Shown: positions 1 to 15,048, numbered from the stretch's first letter. The stretch: 64,000 bases of DNA from Pontederia crassipes (GCA_030549335.1 CM060192.1:22758157-22822156); one strand, 5' to 3'. Notes: generated by a model from the letters alone, not told the origin. Translations and numbers: made by a program.

Positions 1-2690
1 TTAGGATATAATCTTTGGACCAACATTTCCAATGGCTTAGTCTATGCAATTCTATGAAGAAATAGTCCATACTATACTTTAATCATAGTATAAGGGTCAT
101 GTCGATCTATGCCGATGAAAATCGTCGATATAGAGATCTCCCTACGTACCTTAAATTGGTTGAAAAACCAACACATTTCCTTTGGTCGACTGGCTGCACA
201 AATGTCAAAATTTAGCCTACGATATCTCTATGACATGATCTCCAAACTCACATTGATCACTTGGATCAATGTTGTCAAGTTTGAGAGTTTAAATAAACCA
301 TTTTTTTCTCGTCAATTCGTATCATAGTATCGAATTGTGAATTTGTAAAGTATATTTACCAAATAAGATTAATTATTTAAGTAATTAATATGCACTTGTA
401 AACTCATATTTATGATATATAAATAAAAAGCTATTTTATTAATATGAAATAAATGTGAAAGTAATCAAAGTAAGTACTATTTACAACTAATAGATGCTTA
501 GAAAATTTATAAAAATAAGTAGAATGATTGCACCAAACTTTTTAATCACGTTACTAATTTCACTCTCAATTATAAATACATCAATCAAATAAAATATCTA
601 AGATTTTATCAACTTTTTATTATACAAAATAAAGCTCACGTAGAATCATGCAAACTCTTATAGAGTTTATACGATTCTATGAAAAATTTTAAATTAATAT
701 TTATATAAAATCTATAAGTCTATGTTACTTGAACTCGTAAAAGTTTAAGAGTTTGACTCAAGAGTTTAACAACATTTGTCATGACCCCAATATAAATCAT
801 GATTTAAATCAAAGTTTTTTACTCATTACAAATGATCAAATAAAATAAAAAATTGTGTATAACTCATTTAGATAACACAAGTAATCAAACCACACAATTT
901 ATTACAAGATACAAAATTATTATCATGTATATAACGCATGTCAAACTCTCTCAATATACCAATAGAAGAATATGATAAGCATAATCCTTCTATTTATTAC
1001 ACGCGATGAGGCACACGACTTCTTAGTATCTTAGCAATAGAAAGTATCCACGCCCTACTAAGGTGAGCACTCCATGGTCCCACAAGTCCTTCTAATATGA
1101 AAAAAATGTACAATAACAATGTGAGCAAATAATAACTTAGTAAATTGATAAGTATTACCAATTAATCAATTAGGAGAGGTAATACATAATATAAATTATC
1201 TAGTTGCAAACAAAATAAATAATTTCATAATTATACAGAAGGTACATACATATTCGCTTTACACTTACAATCATTTAACAAATATCAAATAGATGAATGT
1301 AAAATGCAACAATATCGTATGAATGAACGGATCACCAGTTGGTTAGTTTGTATAGTCGGTAGGTGGATTCTAGAGATCCTTACGAATTCTAGAGGCGACT
1401 CCCACCACGACTTCTCACGATATAGCACTTGTCTCTGTTTGACACAGCTTTAATCTACCTCATTCCTTTCGGATAATAGATCAAATAACAATAAGTGGAT
1501 TCAAGAGATAGCCCCTATGATTTATAGAGGTAGTTCTCACCATGATTTCTCATTATATAGCACTTAGCTCTGCATGACATTTAGTTCTATCATATCTCAT
1601 CCAATTTCTATGGAACAAAATAATAAGTTAGATTCTAAAAGTAGCGTCCATCGTGTTAATGTAGTACTTAACTCCAATCACCATATATTAAAATGCATGA
1701 TTCAGACAAATGCAAATAAAAGATTCATCATGAAAATCATATCTCAAATATTAGAATATGAATCATACTAATCATTCATTTAACCGAAATAATATTGCAC
1801 TTTACAATATCAATTCATAAATATTACACATCCTTTTCAATGTACAATCAATTGGTCAGTCATTCCAACATACTTTTTGTAAGAACTTTTCCAAATAAAT
1901 ATTCAATACATATCACAACCAATGTTACATCGAATTCATAAGAGGTGGATACATAAAATAGGAAAAACCAATTTACTATGAGTACTAACAAAAGTTTTCC
2001 TTTTCTTTTTTACTAATTTACTCTTCTACTCATATAACAACAATAATAATAAGGAATACATTAGTACTATGATCTAAACACTAGCATATCATACATGAAA
2101 CATAATTAATTACAAAGAATACATGACACTCATGCATTTACTCTCATAACCTAAGTAGTTGTTTATCACAATGGTTGGCCTAATATTATGACATATTCAT
2201 AACTAAATGACATCATTCTAATTTTTTTTAATTTCATATTACAAGACACTTAGTCTATAAAAGTTTCAAATTTTATTTCAATACGGCTGGTTCTCAGGAA
2301 AATCAACATTCCACCTAAATTTCATGTTAGACCTTTCTTTTATTATTTAGAACAATTAGTAAACAACTCATATTTTAGTACTTTAATTTTTTTTTCTAAA
2401 ATTAGACTTCCTAGGGTATAACTCATAAAATTCATATCTTTTATATCTTTTTGGAGTGAGCACAATAAATTTAACAAGTACATGACTTAAATTTCATTTC
2501 GACAAACTAAGGTTCATTTAACAATTTACAACTTTCACTAGACATATCCATTTCAAGTGATTGCAACTGTAAATGAAACCTAATATATGCATCCTTCTTT
2601 CCTTATGAGAATATAACTTTTGGTACAAACATCTAATTAATTGATTCCGCCTCTCAATGAAACATAACATCTAATTCTATGGAAATGGCT
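1..2690. other. AT-rich intergenic stretch, no gene seen
   Basis: Only short chance reading frames occur here. From about 777 the sequence (TGTCATGACCCC onward, then wording around 1010-1180 typical of plant chromovirus LTRs) suggests an old LTR fragment, but I cannot find its second end or any coding part. Apart from the duplication listed separately I see no other structure. Confidence 0.5.
1362..1600 (+). repeat. Diverged two-copy tandem duplication, unit about 135 bp
   Basis: The stretch starting GGTGGATTCTAGAGATC near 1362 is repeated in diverged form from about 1497 (AGTGGATTCAAGAGAT). Both copies continue through a 'gaggy..actcYcaccaYgaYttctca' block and then TATAGCACTT before the unit ends. 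The divergence shows an old duplication, possibly inside an LTR. Confidence 0.5.
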
Positions 2691-2699
2691 TCAGTTTCC

Positions 2700-5600
2700 T
2701 AGTCTTTCTTTCGAGATAAGTAACATGGCATCGGTAATCAAAATCTCAGAGAAGTTTGGTAAGCCTCTTTTATTAGATGAAATATCCATTACTGATGATT
2801 CGAAAGAAGTGATTAAGGTTGTATTGAGCTTGATCTTATAAAGTCAGTGAAATAGGGCATTTGGATCCTCACTCTGGAAGGTGGTAAATTATTTCAAAGA
2901 GTTGAATACATAAATATGCTAGTTTTTTGCTTTCAATGTGGTCTTGTAAGTCATCGACTGCAGTCCTACCTAAATTAGTCCGTCACCGATAAGGGGATGC
3001 AAACCAAGTGGAAGAGATTAGAATTCTATTATATGGGCCGTGGTTTAGTGTTGCCTCCTTTGATTGGCAATGTGCGTAGGGAACTTTCACTATGTAGCCT
3101 TGTCGTCCCCTATCGTCCAACATTGGAGCTGAGCTTGGAAGTGTGTTTGATCTCAACTAGTTTCCTACTACATCCGAGAATGATATCAGCCTGAACAGCT
3201 AGGATCTTGCCTCCACTCTACAACGGTCGGATCCTGAGACCTACGCTCAAGATTTCCACCATTTTTTAGGCATTGTACTGTAGCATTGTGCAATACATCC
3301 AGTACATCCACCAGTTTGGAGCTCTTTGCATCATTGGATCAAGGCACATGTGTCCATACTTGGATCAAGGCACATGTGTCCATCCCCTACCTCCACCCTT
3401 TACTCATAATTACGAATTTCCTTTACCTAACCCTAATATATAAATGCATGGCCCCATTCTCTTATAGGACGATGGTGATAATAGTTTGACTCTCACCTCT
3501 CTTGATCAACATACATGTGTCATCCCTCCTCCCCATCTTGGACTACAGGATGAAGCGATTTGTCAATCCCTTTGCGACTCTCATTTGAAATCTTTCCTTC
3601 CAGCGTAAGGGCACGCCACTCTCTGCCTTCATAGAAACCCTAAGCTCACAAACCCCTCCTTGAACATTGTATCTTCTTCCTCTCCGATCCCCAGTCTCTC
3701 TACCACCTCGTTCCAGCACGATTAGGTTACCACACGAATTTCGAGACCTCTTCGCCCCTCCTCACCCAATTCTACACCTTTGGTGCAAGAAACAAAAGAC
3801 ACATGAGGAGATGGTATGCTAGACTGAACATGAAAACACCGCTCCTCCTCCTCCTCTAAAGATCAGCTCCCTAACCTCGGCTTCCTTCCTCCAATGCATG
3901 AGGAGAAGAAGAAAGGGAGACTCAGTAGACTTCACAAGCCGCCCCCACTGAGCCTCCATTCTAGGGGTCCTAGGAAGAGAAAAACAAGAGTGTTAGGTAA
4001 ACTTGGTCCCCTAAGATAAATGAAAACTCATCAGTCTAATATGGTTCACATGGTCAAACTAATGTGTCATTGTTGCCGGGAGGTCTCCCTATGACGAGTA
4101 GCTCCATCATATGAACATCATGATGTGGAACTATTGAGGAGCGCACCATAGCAAGGTTAGGGATTGGCTTCTCGCGATGTGGCCATAACATCACCTAACA
4201 TTTTTATTCTTGTTGAATCCCATGCTAGCACAAGTCAAAGGTCATCCAACATTTGGGCTTCCAATGGCATGATATCTTCCATGCCCCTTTTTACAACAAT
4301 CTCTTTTATATGACCTCACCAACCTTGCTATTCTCAACATCCCTTAGGTTGTGGCTAGGGATTTCAATTGTCTCATGTATCCTAAGGATAGGAGAGGAGA
4401 GGTTCCTTTTATATCCTCTAACTTTGTTAGGTTTCTTCGATCTCTAATACATCACCAGGACTTAATCGATCTCTAGGCAGTGGTAGCCAATGGGGAATGC
4501 ATTAACCTGGTGCAACAATGATCGGGGTGTTGCACACATCCTCTATAGGTTAGACCGCATCCTGGCTACCCACTATTAGCTCTCCTCCTTCCCAAATCTT
4601 GAGTTAGCATCCCTTGATAGAATTGCCTCTGACCACGCTTCCCGAATCTTGACAATTGACATCCATCGGGCTTGACCCTATTATTTTTTATATGAACATT
4701 TTTTATTCGACTACCCAAAGGCCAAAAACATCATTGATGTTGAGTGGGGCATTAGTACATCTCCTTTGCCCTTACCTCAATTAGAAAAACAAAATTTTAG
4801 TGGAATAAAACCAACCTTGGTAGACTTGAGACCCTCACCTCAGAAACTCAGAATGTGATCCAAAACTTGGAATCCAAAGATGCTCAGTTGGGCCTATCTG
4901 ATAGTGAGCTTACTTCCCTCTGGGTATCTTACCACAGACACCCAATCTATCTTAGACAAATTGGTATAAAGTGGAGTAAGTCACGTTTAAATTGGCAACT
5001 AAATTATGGAAACTTCTGTTAATCATTACAGGAACCTTGGAAGTTGGATTCACACACGCCCATCGCCCCCAATGCCTGGTCTACAGTGCCTATCCTTGAC
5101 TATGCTTGGTATGAACCATTATTGCTCCCCCACCAATATTAGTCGAAGAAGTTACAAGGCCCCTTTAATTTGGGTCATGAGCTCAGGGAAGATCTTTGGC
5201 ACTGTTGAATTATATAAAAACTACTAGGGCTAAAGGTCACTGATGCTACCAACTTTTCTTTAATACTAACATCCTATCCATATATTGGTCAAAGACAACT
5301 TTAATTTTTATTACAAAGAAGCCTAGCCCAAAGTTGGTTACTAATTAACTTTCAATTTCTCTTTGTAATGTGCTTTGTCATTTCATTGCTAACATGCTTA
5401 GGTTTACCTTGCCATCCCTTATTGACTTTGTCCAGTGCCTTTATTTTTTGTAGAACTATTCAAGATAATATTTTTCTAGCTCAAGAGATTGCTCATTCTA
5501 TTAGAAGGGGTAGGAAAAAAAGTATTTCTTGCTTAAAGTCGACCTGGACAATGCATTTCATCATATTTCTTGGATTTTTATTATTAATGTGACATCTCTC
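2700..5600 (+). mobile_element. Decayed L1-type LINE fragment
   Basis: Translated pieces match a plant L1 in order. Near 2925-2975 there is a CCHC-like knuckle of the first ORF (CFQCGLVSHRLQS). Near 4345-4400 lies the endonuclease motif DFNCLMYPKDRRGE, followed near 4540-4640 by RLDRILA and SDHAS. Near 5440-5580 lies the reverse transcriptase block RTIQDNIFLAQEIAHSIRRG followed by K-x-D-x-x-x-AF. Many stops and frame changes separate these pieces, so it is long dead. It stops soon after the RT block, with no poly(A) tail or target duplication visible, so the 3' half is missing. A 24-bp direct repeat (3334-3357 and 3360-3383) is a later local duplication. Confidence 0.75.
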
Positions 5601-5740
5601 ATGAAATTTTCAAATAAATTTGTTGCCCAACTTATACCAAAGTAGTAACAATAGAAATAGCAATAACAAATCAATCAATGAAGCACTCCACTTATTTGAA
5701 AGGATGTAACTTATCATCAAGTACAAAAGAAATAAAAATA

Positions 5741-5816
5741 AGGCATATATATATACACATATATATAAATGAGTGTACATACATATATATATATAGAGAG
5801 AGAGAGAGGTATATAT

Positions 5817-5872
<56 letters not shown>

Positions 5873-5873
5873 G
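5741..5873. repeat. (TA)n and (GA)n compound microsatellite
   Basis: Alternating TA and GA tracts, ending in a pure GA run at about 5847-5872. Reading frames across it are repeat artefacts. Confidence 0.9.
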
Positions 5874-6085
5874 AATATTAGTTTTTGTTATAATGACTGA
5901 GATTTAATATTTATTTGATTGAAGAAATAAAACCTGATTAAAAAGAAAACCATTTTGTTTGCTTTCAGTTCAACAAATAAAGCCGATTAAAAAAACCCTT
6001 CTTGCCATCGACCTCTCATATGCCCTATTGTTGTGGCCGACCTCTCCTCTCCTTGGATGCCTGACGTCGGTCTCGTAGAAGTCAA
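5874..6085. other. Short spacer, nothing recognised
   Basis: Unique AT-rich sequence leading into the GC-rich minisatellite. No motif was recognised. Confidence 0.4.
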
Positions 6086-6520
6086 TCAAAGGTGGCAACC
6101 GACATTCTAAGCACCATCGATCCAAGGCGGAACGCTGGTGTTCCAAGTGCCATCAATAGAAAGCGGAACACCACTCGATCGAAGGCGACAGCAACTTTCC
6201 AAGCGCCATCAATCGAAGGTGTTCCAAGCGTCGTCACTCGAAGGCGGCGACAGCGTTCCAAGTGCCATCAAGTGAAGACAACAAGCATATTTTTTTATCG
6301 GGGCAGAGAAGAGAAGTAGGCCGCCCTGCGGAGATTGCATCGTCGATCGAAGGCAGCAACCGAGCTGCGTTTCAGGCGTCGTCCACAATTTTTTCGCTCT
6401 AGGCACCAATGTTTTTTCATCGATGGAAGGTCATCAGTGTCACAGTGCGGAGATTGCACTGTCCATCGAAGGACAGTGCGGAGATTGCACTGTCCATCGA
6501 AGGTCACCAAACTGTCCTAC
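6086..6520 (+). repeat. GC-rich minisatellite-like block
   Basis: About five imperfect copies of a unit with the core TTCCAAGYGCCATCAATCG lie between about 6103 and 6280, spaced irregularly by AAGGCGGCGACAGC-type linkers. A separate unit of 31 bp (core GCGGAGATTGCACTGTCC) is perfectly repeated at 6442-6472 and 6473-6503, with a diverged third copy near 6329. All frames are open because of the repeat, so I do not call a gene. GC content is well above the flanks, suggesting captured or locally amplified sequence. Confidence 0.65.
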
Positions 6521-7370
6521 GAAGATCGTGCCGTCAATCGAATGTCACCACCGCCACAGTGCGAGATGGGTTGAGGCGGTGAGGGAAGTGACCATCGCCG
6601 CACCTAGGAAGGGGGGCTCATGAGGGCATCATTCGACGAACCAGCGGAAGGGGGGCCGAGGATGTCATCTGGCGAAGTTGAGGTTGTGGAAGCAGATGTT
6701 TGCGTTCAGATGGTTTGCATGCAGAGCGTGAAAGTAGAGGATGCGTGGTTCGTGTGCAGACCGCCTGACCACTCCAAACCAACATATCATCTGCACACAG
6801 ATCCAACAGTGGAGATGGCATGATCGCACTTGTATGTACCTATATGTGTAACTCCCCATAGTTTCAAAACAAAGGGGGAAACAGAGAGTTTCGGACTCTC
6901 TCTTCCTCTCCCCCTCTTCATACACTCTCTTCCCCTTCCTCTTCCCTCTTCATTTCACTCTCCCTCTCTCTCCATTCAATTCATCTATTATGACCTTTCC
7001 TCTCTCCCTCTCTTCATTGCATGAGATGGGAGGCAAAAGCTCAATTCTATTACCATAAAACCCCATCACCATCTCCTTTTCCCTATTTTGGCCCCATCTT
7101 ACTCCCCTCTCATCATTTACCCCATTCTTCGTGTGGGGGCGCTGCTGGTCACGGCCTGAGGTCGGAGGAGAGACGTCGACGAGTTCTTCTGGCATAGATG
7201 GGGCAGGAAGACAGCGAGAGAACTTGAGGACGATCTGGCGAAGGGAATAACTGAGAAACGTAGGCGAAGATGTGTGATTTCGGGATCTATTTCATAGATT
7301 TGTTGCTTGATGAATTAATGCATGCTCTAGGGACTTAATTAGACAATGAATCCCTGTTGGCATGAGTGGA
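6521..7370. other. GC-moderate then CT-rich spacer, no convincing gene
   Basis: 6560-6830 is relatively GC-rich. 6900-7020 is a CT-rich, promoter/5'UTR-like tract. 7080-7270 is again GC-rich. Overlapping short frames exist on both strands but none resembles a known family. Confidence 0.4.
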
Positions 7371-9423
7371 AGTTGTAACATATGAACTCATAAACTTATA
7401 GATGTGTTTCTGCGAGTTCTAGGAATTCATCCGAATGATAATGCATGACATGATACGATTCTATTTTATTCAATATATGATTGATCCTGCTAGTGTATGA
7501 CTAGGATAGTTTGTATAAGATCTATTGCATGCTCATATGATTATAGTCTATATGGAACAGAATTATGATAGACTAGAAAATCATTTATGCACCATTTGAT
7601 AAGTTATGAAACATGAAAAAAATTGAGAGATTTATGATTTGAATATGTTTTCTGAAGCATGATAAATGTTAGGAATTATGTTAGTACAAGTTTAGGATAC
7701 TTTGTAGTGGAAATTGGTTGAAAACTTTAAGCATTCCACAATGACATGTGGCTCTGTCTAATAGAAACAATCGATCAATACCATTTCGGGTGTCCGATTT
7801 AGTTCAGTAAGAGTATAGCGACAGATATAACAGATGATCATTACTCTAACGGTTGACTAGCATAGACCAGAATGGAAGGTCGAAATCCTTTCGGATGACC
7901 GAATTGAAAAATGTCAAAACTCAAAAATGGCGACGATGACCAATCGGGTGATCGAAACCGTTTCGGTCAATCGTTATGGGTCTCCTCGCCGGAATAACTT
8001 TCGATCATCGATGGAGAAATGCGATTGATCATCGATGAAGAAGATGACACTGTTCATAATGAATGATCGAATCCCCTCAAGATCGACTGAAAGTATGATT
8101 ATGAAATGAATGAATAATGAACATCAAACGGTCGATCGCTACCTTTTCGGTCGATCGAAAGATTGATAAACGGGTGTCCGTTCCTCCTATCGGATGATCA
8201 TTGCATGAACCTATAACGGACGATCATTTGACTATCGATCTACTGTTATATTGATAGAAGAAAATATGACTCTAATCGAACTCCTCTGATTTATAAAGCT
8301 CATGTCCACCTGTTTTGTTATCGAATGAAATGAACAAGAAAATGAATAAGGAGGAGGTTGATGACTTATGTTGTTATAGTGAAATGCACGCCAAGTTATT
8401 AGAGTTATGATAAGAAGAAGTTAGTTAATGCCATAATATGTTACCAATATATAAACGCTTATATGTTATCAAATGATGCATTGATAAGGTGATTTCTAAG
8501 TTGGGAAGTTACTCTCATATAGATTCCTTAGTCCTCCGTATTGGAAGTTCTTCTCATATGATTACACATGCTTAAGGTTGTATGAAGTTATGATGCTTGC
8601 AAAAGGTTTAATGATGACATGGGTCTTAGAATGATAAGGATGGAGATGTATGAACTATGAAGTTATGATTCCTATTAGTTTAATGATGATATATGTGTAA
8701 GAATGATAATGATGGACATGTACAAAGTGATGATTCTTGTTAAAGGCTTAATGATGATTTACGTATTGATGATAAGTTAGGAAGATGGATAATTGCATGA
8801 AAAGGAATCAATGCATGACATAGAAATGGGCTAAAGTATGATATGAAAATGGACTATGGTAGGTTATGGAAATGGACAAAGCTATGAATGAAGCAAAGGA
8901 GATATGATGCATGAAATGAATATGAACTTTGTTTGAACGCTCTCTGGATGATAATTAATCTTAGATGTAGTTTGGATTTGATTGTAGAATGTAGTGTTTC
9001 GGAAACCAATTGAAATATAAGAACTTCCGCAAACAACCTAGGGTTCTGCCTAGTGGAAACGATCGACTGATCTTAGATCAAGCGTTCGTTATCGAACGAT
9101 AGAATATAGTAGACTGTTGGTCGATCGGAACTCAATTGAAAGTCTAAGGATGTTCACAGGTTATGATGGACGACCACACTCTTCCGGTCGACCGATGGAT
9201 TTTGATAAACGAACGTCCGAACCTCTTTCGAACGACCAATGATGAGTCTCAAATGGACGAACGCTAACCTTTAGGTCCTCCGATTTATGGACAGAGGGAA
9301 ATATGACATTAATTTAAACCTCATTATTTGACAAGCCCCTATCCACTTGATTAATATTGAATGACATGATTTTGGACCGAAGATCAAATTTCCCTTGATC
9401 AAAATCTGAGTGTTAAATCACCC

Positions 9424-9790
9424 CCCTCCCTCCCTCCCTCCCCCCGAACCCAAAAAAAAAATTGTCCTCGAATTTAAACTATGAAATAGAACGTTTCTCA
9501 GATAATTTTGAAAACTATTCTTTCATTCCTTTCTTCAGTTCCCATGTTTCTTCAGTTCCATTGTGGTGCTTCCATGCAATATTTACCACCTTGTTCCTTA
9601 GACGACGCACACCATACTCAAGTATTTTGTAGGGTACTCTTCATATATTAGGTCTTATGATTGGCTCTTCAATCACCAGTACATGAGAGCTATAGCATTG
9701 ACACATGAAAAACGTTATGAATTTTGGCATATGAAAGAGGCAATGTCAATTTGTATGCCCATTCTCCCACCTTTCTGATCTTGAAAGGAA
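9424..9790 (-). mobile_element. Integrase C-terminal remnant and polypurine tract of the chromovirus
   Basis: The minus-strand translation contains the conserved integrase tail of plant Ty3 elements (KVGEWAYKLTLP and then KIHNVFHVSML), followed by the C-terminal extension and a G-rich polypurine tract (about 9425-9445) that normally abuts the 3' LTR. It is a broken fossil. Confidence 0.75.
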
Positions 9791-10256
9791 ATAAGAATGA
9801 ATATGGAACGATCGACCGTTTCCTCTTCGGTTGATCAAAAAGTAGCGAAGAATAGGCATCCTCCCTCCTTTCGGACGACCTTTGAAAATGAACCCAAAGT
9901 GGATGACCCTCGATTCTCAGGCATCCAATACGTGGACAGGAAGAGTATGACTTTAAAAATGAACCCCTTGATTTGATGAGCTTTCGTCCACTTGATTGAA
10001 GTTGAATGAATAAGATCATGAAATAAATAAAGAATGGATATCAAACAGTCGACCTCTACCTTTTCGGTCGACCGATAAACAATGATAAACGGGCGTCTGT
10101 TCCTCCTTTCGGACGACCACTGAATGAACTAGAAACGGATGACTATTTGACTTTCGGGTCTAATATATGGACAGAAGAAATTCGATCCTAATTAAACAAT
10201 CTAATTTATTAAGCTTCCGTCCACCTAATTATGCAAGATGAAATGAACTTAAAAAT

Positions 10257-10505
10257 GATTCGAAGCTTTGCTCCATACGACCTTGACCAATCTATAGATT
10301 GAAAGAGAGGTCTATGATGTTTCGGAGCTATGCTCCATACAGCCTTGACCAATCTACGAATTGAAAGAGATGTCCATCATGATTCAGAGCTTTGCTCCAT
10401 ACAGCTTTGACCAATCTACAGATTGGAAGAGAGGCCCATGATAATCCGGAACTATGCTCCATACGGCCTTGATCGATCTTTGGATCGAAAGAGAGGTCCA
10501 ATATG
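10257..10505 (+). repeat. Four tandem copies of a 62-bp unit
   Basis: Units start near 10257, 10319, 10381 and 10443, each holding GCTCCATACRGCCTTGACC followed by AATCTACRGATTGAAAGAGA. Copies differ at roughly a tenth of positions. They lie inside the 5' LTR region of the chromovirus and are therefore LTR-internal tandem repeats, not a CRISPR or satellite array. Confidence 0.85.
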
Positions 10506-10728
10506 ATGGGGGAAAATTAAGCCAGCCTTGAGCGAGGCACTTCCTCACGAGTTATCATTTGTCCTATTTAGATAGGAGTCTCCCTTTACGGATATTTCTG
10601 CCTTGCACGAGATCATCCCAGCCTGACGAGGCTAGCCGTGACACTGATCATCCACTGACCCATAATGATCTAGATAGTTGCACCTTGTATGCCGGCAATA
10701 GTATTCCCTACAAGAATGAAGAGCTCTT

Positions 10729-10895
10729 CCAAAAAAAAGAAAGAAAGAAAGAAGCACAGAAAAAAAGAAAGAAAGAAAGAAAGAAGCACAGAAAAAAAAA
10801 AGATAGAAAGAAAGAAAGAATCAAAGAATGAATGAAAGAAAGAAAAAACCAAGGAATGAAAGAATGAAGAACACGATCGAAAGAACATGAATGAA
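10729..10895 (+). repeat. Purine-rich (GAAA)n tract
   Basis: Degenerate GAAA/AAAG repeats on the plus strand. The lysine-rich and phenylalanine-rich frames across it are artefacts. Confidence 0.85.
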
Positions 10896-11547
10896 GAACA
10901 AGTATCCATTGATCCTTTACTGATCCTTCACATTGATCCATTTTATTATATGATCTATATGTTTACCTCATGCGACGAATGAAAGGACCTTGTCCTCAAG
11001 AATATGAACAATGGATATGAACAAAGAATAGGAACATGGGTGTGAAAAGAAATGAACTATGATCATGTTCTCCTTATTGATTTCCTCATTATGTTTTTCT
11101 CTCGTATCTGATTTGAAATGTATACATCATGCTTATTCTGTCGGAATTAATTTATAATTTATACGAACTCACACTTAGCTTTATGCTAACGATTGAGCTT
11201 GTTCCTCTGTGTGATCCCTACAGGTACTTGATGATGATTGCAAGCTGTTGATGTGTGTGCGGCGACTATAATTTGATGACGGATGCACATAATTATCTAG
11301 AGTATAGATGAGACCTATAGAGTTGCACTTATGAGACTTTGCATGCCTTGTGGATAAATCATTATTTATTTAGCTTTTACATTTCCTTATTGTATTATTT
11401 TAATTATTAAGTCTTTCATTGATGTATCACTTTTTTTTGACCATTTGGGTCAAAGAAAGATCGAAGAAGAATAACGTACGAGAGGAAATCTCGCCACGTG
11501 ACAAGGTCAAATTTCGAGGCTTTACAATATGTGTATACACCCTGATA

Positions 11548-12620
<1,073 letters not shown>

Positions 12621-12623
12621 GTA

Positions 12624-13265
12624 AGGAGGCGTTTCTTTATAGGTAATCTTTGTAGATTACTAAATAATGCTGTATTAAATTACTTGGATCTATCACATTA
12701 TCTTATTCACTTATGATATGCAATGGATAAATTGCATTGTCCAAACAATTCACATTACCTATGAAGTGATAATGCAGATTGTCAAGAGTAGACAATCTAC
12801 ATTACCACCTGAGTTGCAATCTTTTAAATTTTACTTTCCCCATTTGTCCTTTCCAATTTTATTTAAATAAATTCTAAAACACATTGAATAAATTATAATA
12901 ATAATTAAAAAAAGTATAAAATTAATCAAATAAATACTATAATTATTATCATATTTTAAAATATATTAATTATTTTATAAATTTTAATTTTATAAGTGAG
13001 AATATATATTTGTGATTTAAGTTTACGAAGTTAAAAATAATTTATATATTTAAACATAATTCTTTTAATTAGGGGTATATTGGTAAAAACTGTATATTAA
13101 CTCATAAATCTATATTTTCTTATAAATAATTAATATGAATTACTAGATAGATTACTTATGCATAGTAAATAAGGTAATGTACATTGCTGGCAATTTAACA
13201 AGTGACAATCTTTCTGAAAGATAATCTATATTACTAGGTAATATTGAATGGCAATGCAATATTTA
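12624..13265. mobile_element. Possible MITE with subterminal repeats
   Basis: Related words recur in both orientations (GGTAATSTASATTG, GTAGATTGTC, GATTACTAAATAATGC), clustered toward both ends around an AT-rich middle. This is the layout of a non-autonomous DNA element. The ends and a target duplication could not be fixed, so the call is tentative. Confidence 0.35.
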
Positions 13266-13636
13266 GAATAATAAAGCACACTCATGCACATGCGCAAATT
13301 ATGCTATGTACATGTACCATACATGCATCCATGCATACATTTGATTGATTATTATTAATGTTTTTCGACCATAATATTTTATACATGGGGGCCACCCAAA
13401 AATCAAACATTTAGGGCGGACCCTATAATTATTAATAGACCTCAAAATAAATTTGTTTTGTGATCACTAATTAATAGTATTTCTTTCTTCTTATTTTTTT
13501 TTCTCTTTTTTTAATTCCAATTATTATGACGGCGAATATATTTTCTCCCAGTGTTACGCCACTGCCATAAAGAATTAACTTCGAACCCATTTTTGTACGC
13601 GTGCAATTTGTTTGTATCCGCTGAGGAAATTTACAA

Positions 13637-13637
<1 letters not shown>

Positions 13638-13672
<35 letters not shown>
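13638..13672. repeat. (AAT)n microsatellite
   Basis: About eleven AAT/ATA triplets. Confidence 0.9.
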
Positions 13673-15048
13673 TTCGGCCTCTCTCAAGTCCCTTTCATAA
13701 TAAATATTGCATTAAACTCACGTGTTTTTATTATGATTTTCGGTGGTTTGCAAGTCATTTTCGAATATCGCTGACATAATCTCATTATTATATATGAAAC
13801 CGAAGATCGACATTTTAATTTTTTTCACTAATTAAAAATAAGAAGTCGGCAGGTTGGTTAAATTAAAAAAACATTTATAATTTGATAGGTGAAAATTCGG
13901 ATTGTCACTTCAATCAACTCATAATGTGATTTTTTTTTAAAAAAAATGAGTTACTTATATGCGAGTACACTAAGCATTCTAGACATCTTATAATAACTCG
14001 ATCAATAAAAAAAAACTTATTTATATAATAAGACCAACATCGAGGTGCCATATACGTTTCCCTTCAATTATACATCATTCAATATTCATAATACTCATAA
14101 AGCGAACATAAATATTTTATTAATTAAAACTTATTTTCAAAAATAATTAATTATATGTCTGGATAAAGTACTTATATTAATAATAAGTAGTTAGTTATTA
14201 TATAATTAATTGACTTATTTTTTAGAAAAAAATAAGCAATCTTTTCTTGCTTATTTTTTTAACTTATAAATAAATTTAACATCTTCTTATCATCCATATT
14301 ATAATAACGCAGTAATTTTTTCAAACTAGCTTATAAGTGATTTACAAGTTAAAAGCGTAAATATATTGCGCGACTTATTATATAATAAAAAATTTATTTA
14401 TAGAGTAAACCGTTCATGTTATTATGGGTAGTATTGAACAAGATATAAGGTGCTCTTACTCAATTATCATTCATTCAGTATCGGCAACGCCAATTGATCG
14501 TTCAACTAATATGATAACTATTATGCGTATTAATCCTGAATTAGAACTTCGGTAATCCAATTATTTGTGCACGATATTAATATGATAACTAATAGATTTT
14601 GTGAGGATAGATGGTGCATAAATGTTGAAGATATTTATGACTCTATTCACTCCTTGCTAGATATATTAAAGATATTTATGACCAAGACTTGTGGGGGCCC
14701 CGGGCTTCGGACTTTTGTACCCCCATGTTCCATCCTTGCAAATAATACAGTGGCAGACTTGTAATTAATTGGGCGTGGTTGGTGTTGTGACCTCCATAAA
14801 TTCTTGTATACGTATCTCGTGATTCAAATTGCACGAGTGGGGAAGTGCTCGTCATTTAATTCGACATCCTTCGTGCATGGATTTGATGCTCTTTGTCCAA
14901 TTGAGGTGTTTTGAGGATGACGTGATCGACGAGGCACCAATTGATATAATATATTATTATAAAGTCTTCATTATTGAAAGTAGAATAAATTACGTCAAAT
15001 ATCAACGAATTTTTTAGTATTACTTTCTAATTTATTTTATGGAATGTT
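13673..15048. other. AT-rich intergenic; possible old MITE around 13900-14420
   Basis: CTTATAAGTGATTTACAAG-like words near 14330 resemble the interior of the MITE at 48970-49434, suggesting a diverged relative. No gene is seen. A 65-residue frame at 14567 is unsupported. Confidence 0.35.

Larger units (their letters stand above)
7370..11525 (-). mobile_element. Ty3/gypsy chromovirus (Tekay/Del-like) remains, minus strand
   Basis: The minus-strand order is a first LTR starting at 11525 with TGTAAAGCCTCGAAATTTG (a typical Del/Tekay LTR start), a very short internal remnant holding only the end of the integrase, a purine-rich tract, and a second LTR starting near 9424. Both LTR regions carry several diverged copies of an approximately 200-bp block rich in GGTCGACCG-like words (around 7740-8040, 8100-8330, 9050-9370, 9800-10020 and 10030-10260). 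Most of the internal region is gone and the two LTR regions are strongly diverged, so this is an old, broken copy. The lower boundary is uncertain. Confidence 0.6.

Noticed and set aside
10257-10505. CRISPR-like regular repeats
   Set aside because: Contiguous 62-bp tandem units without spacers, inside a plant LTR.
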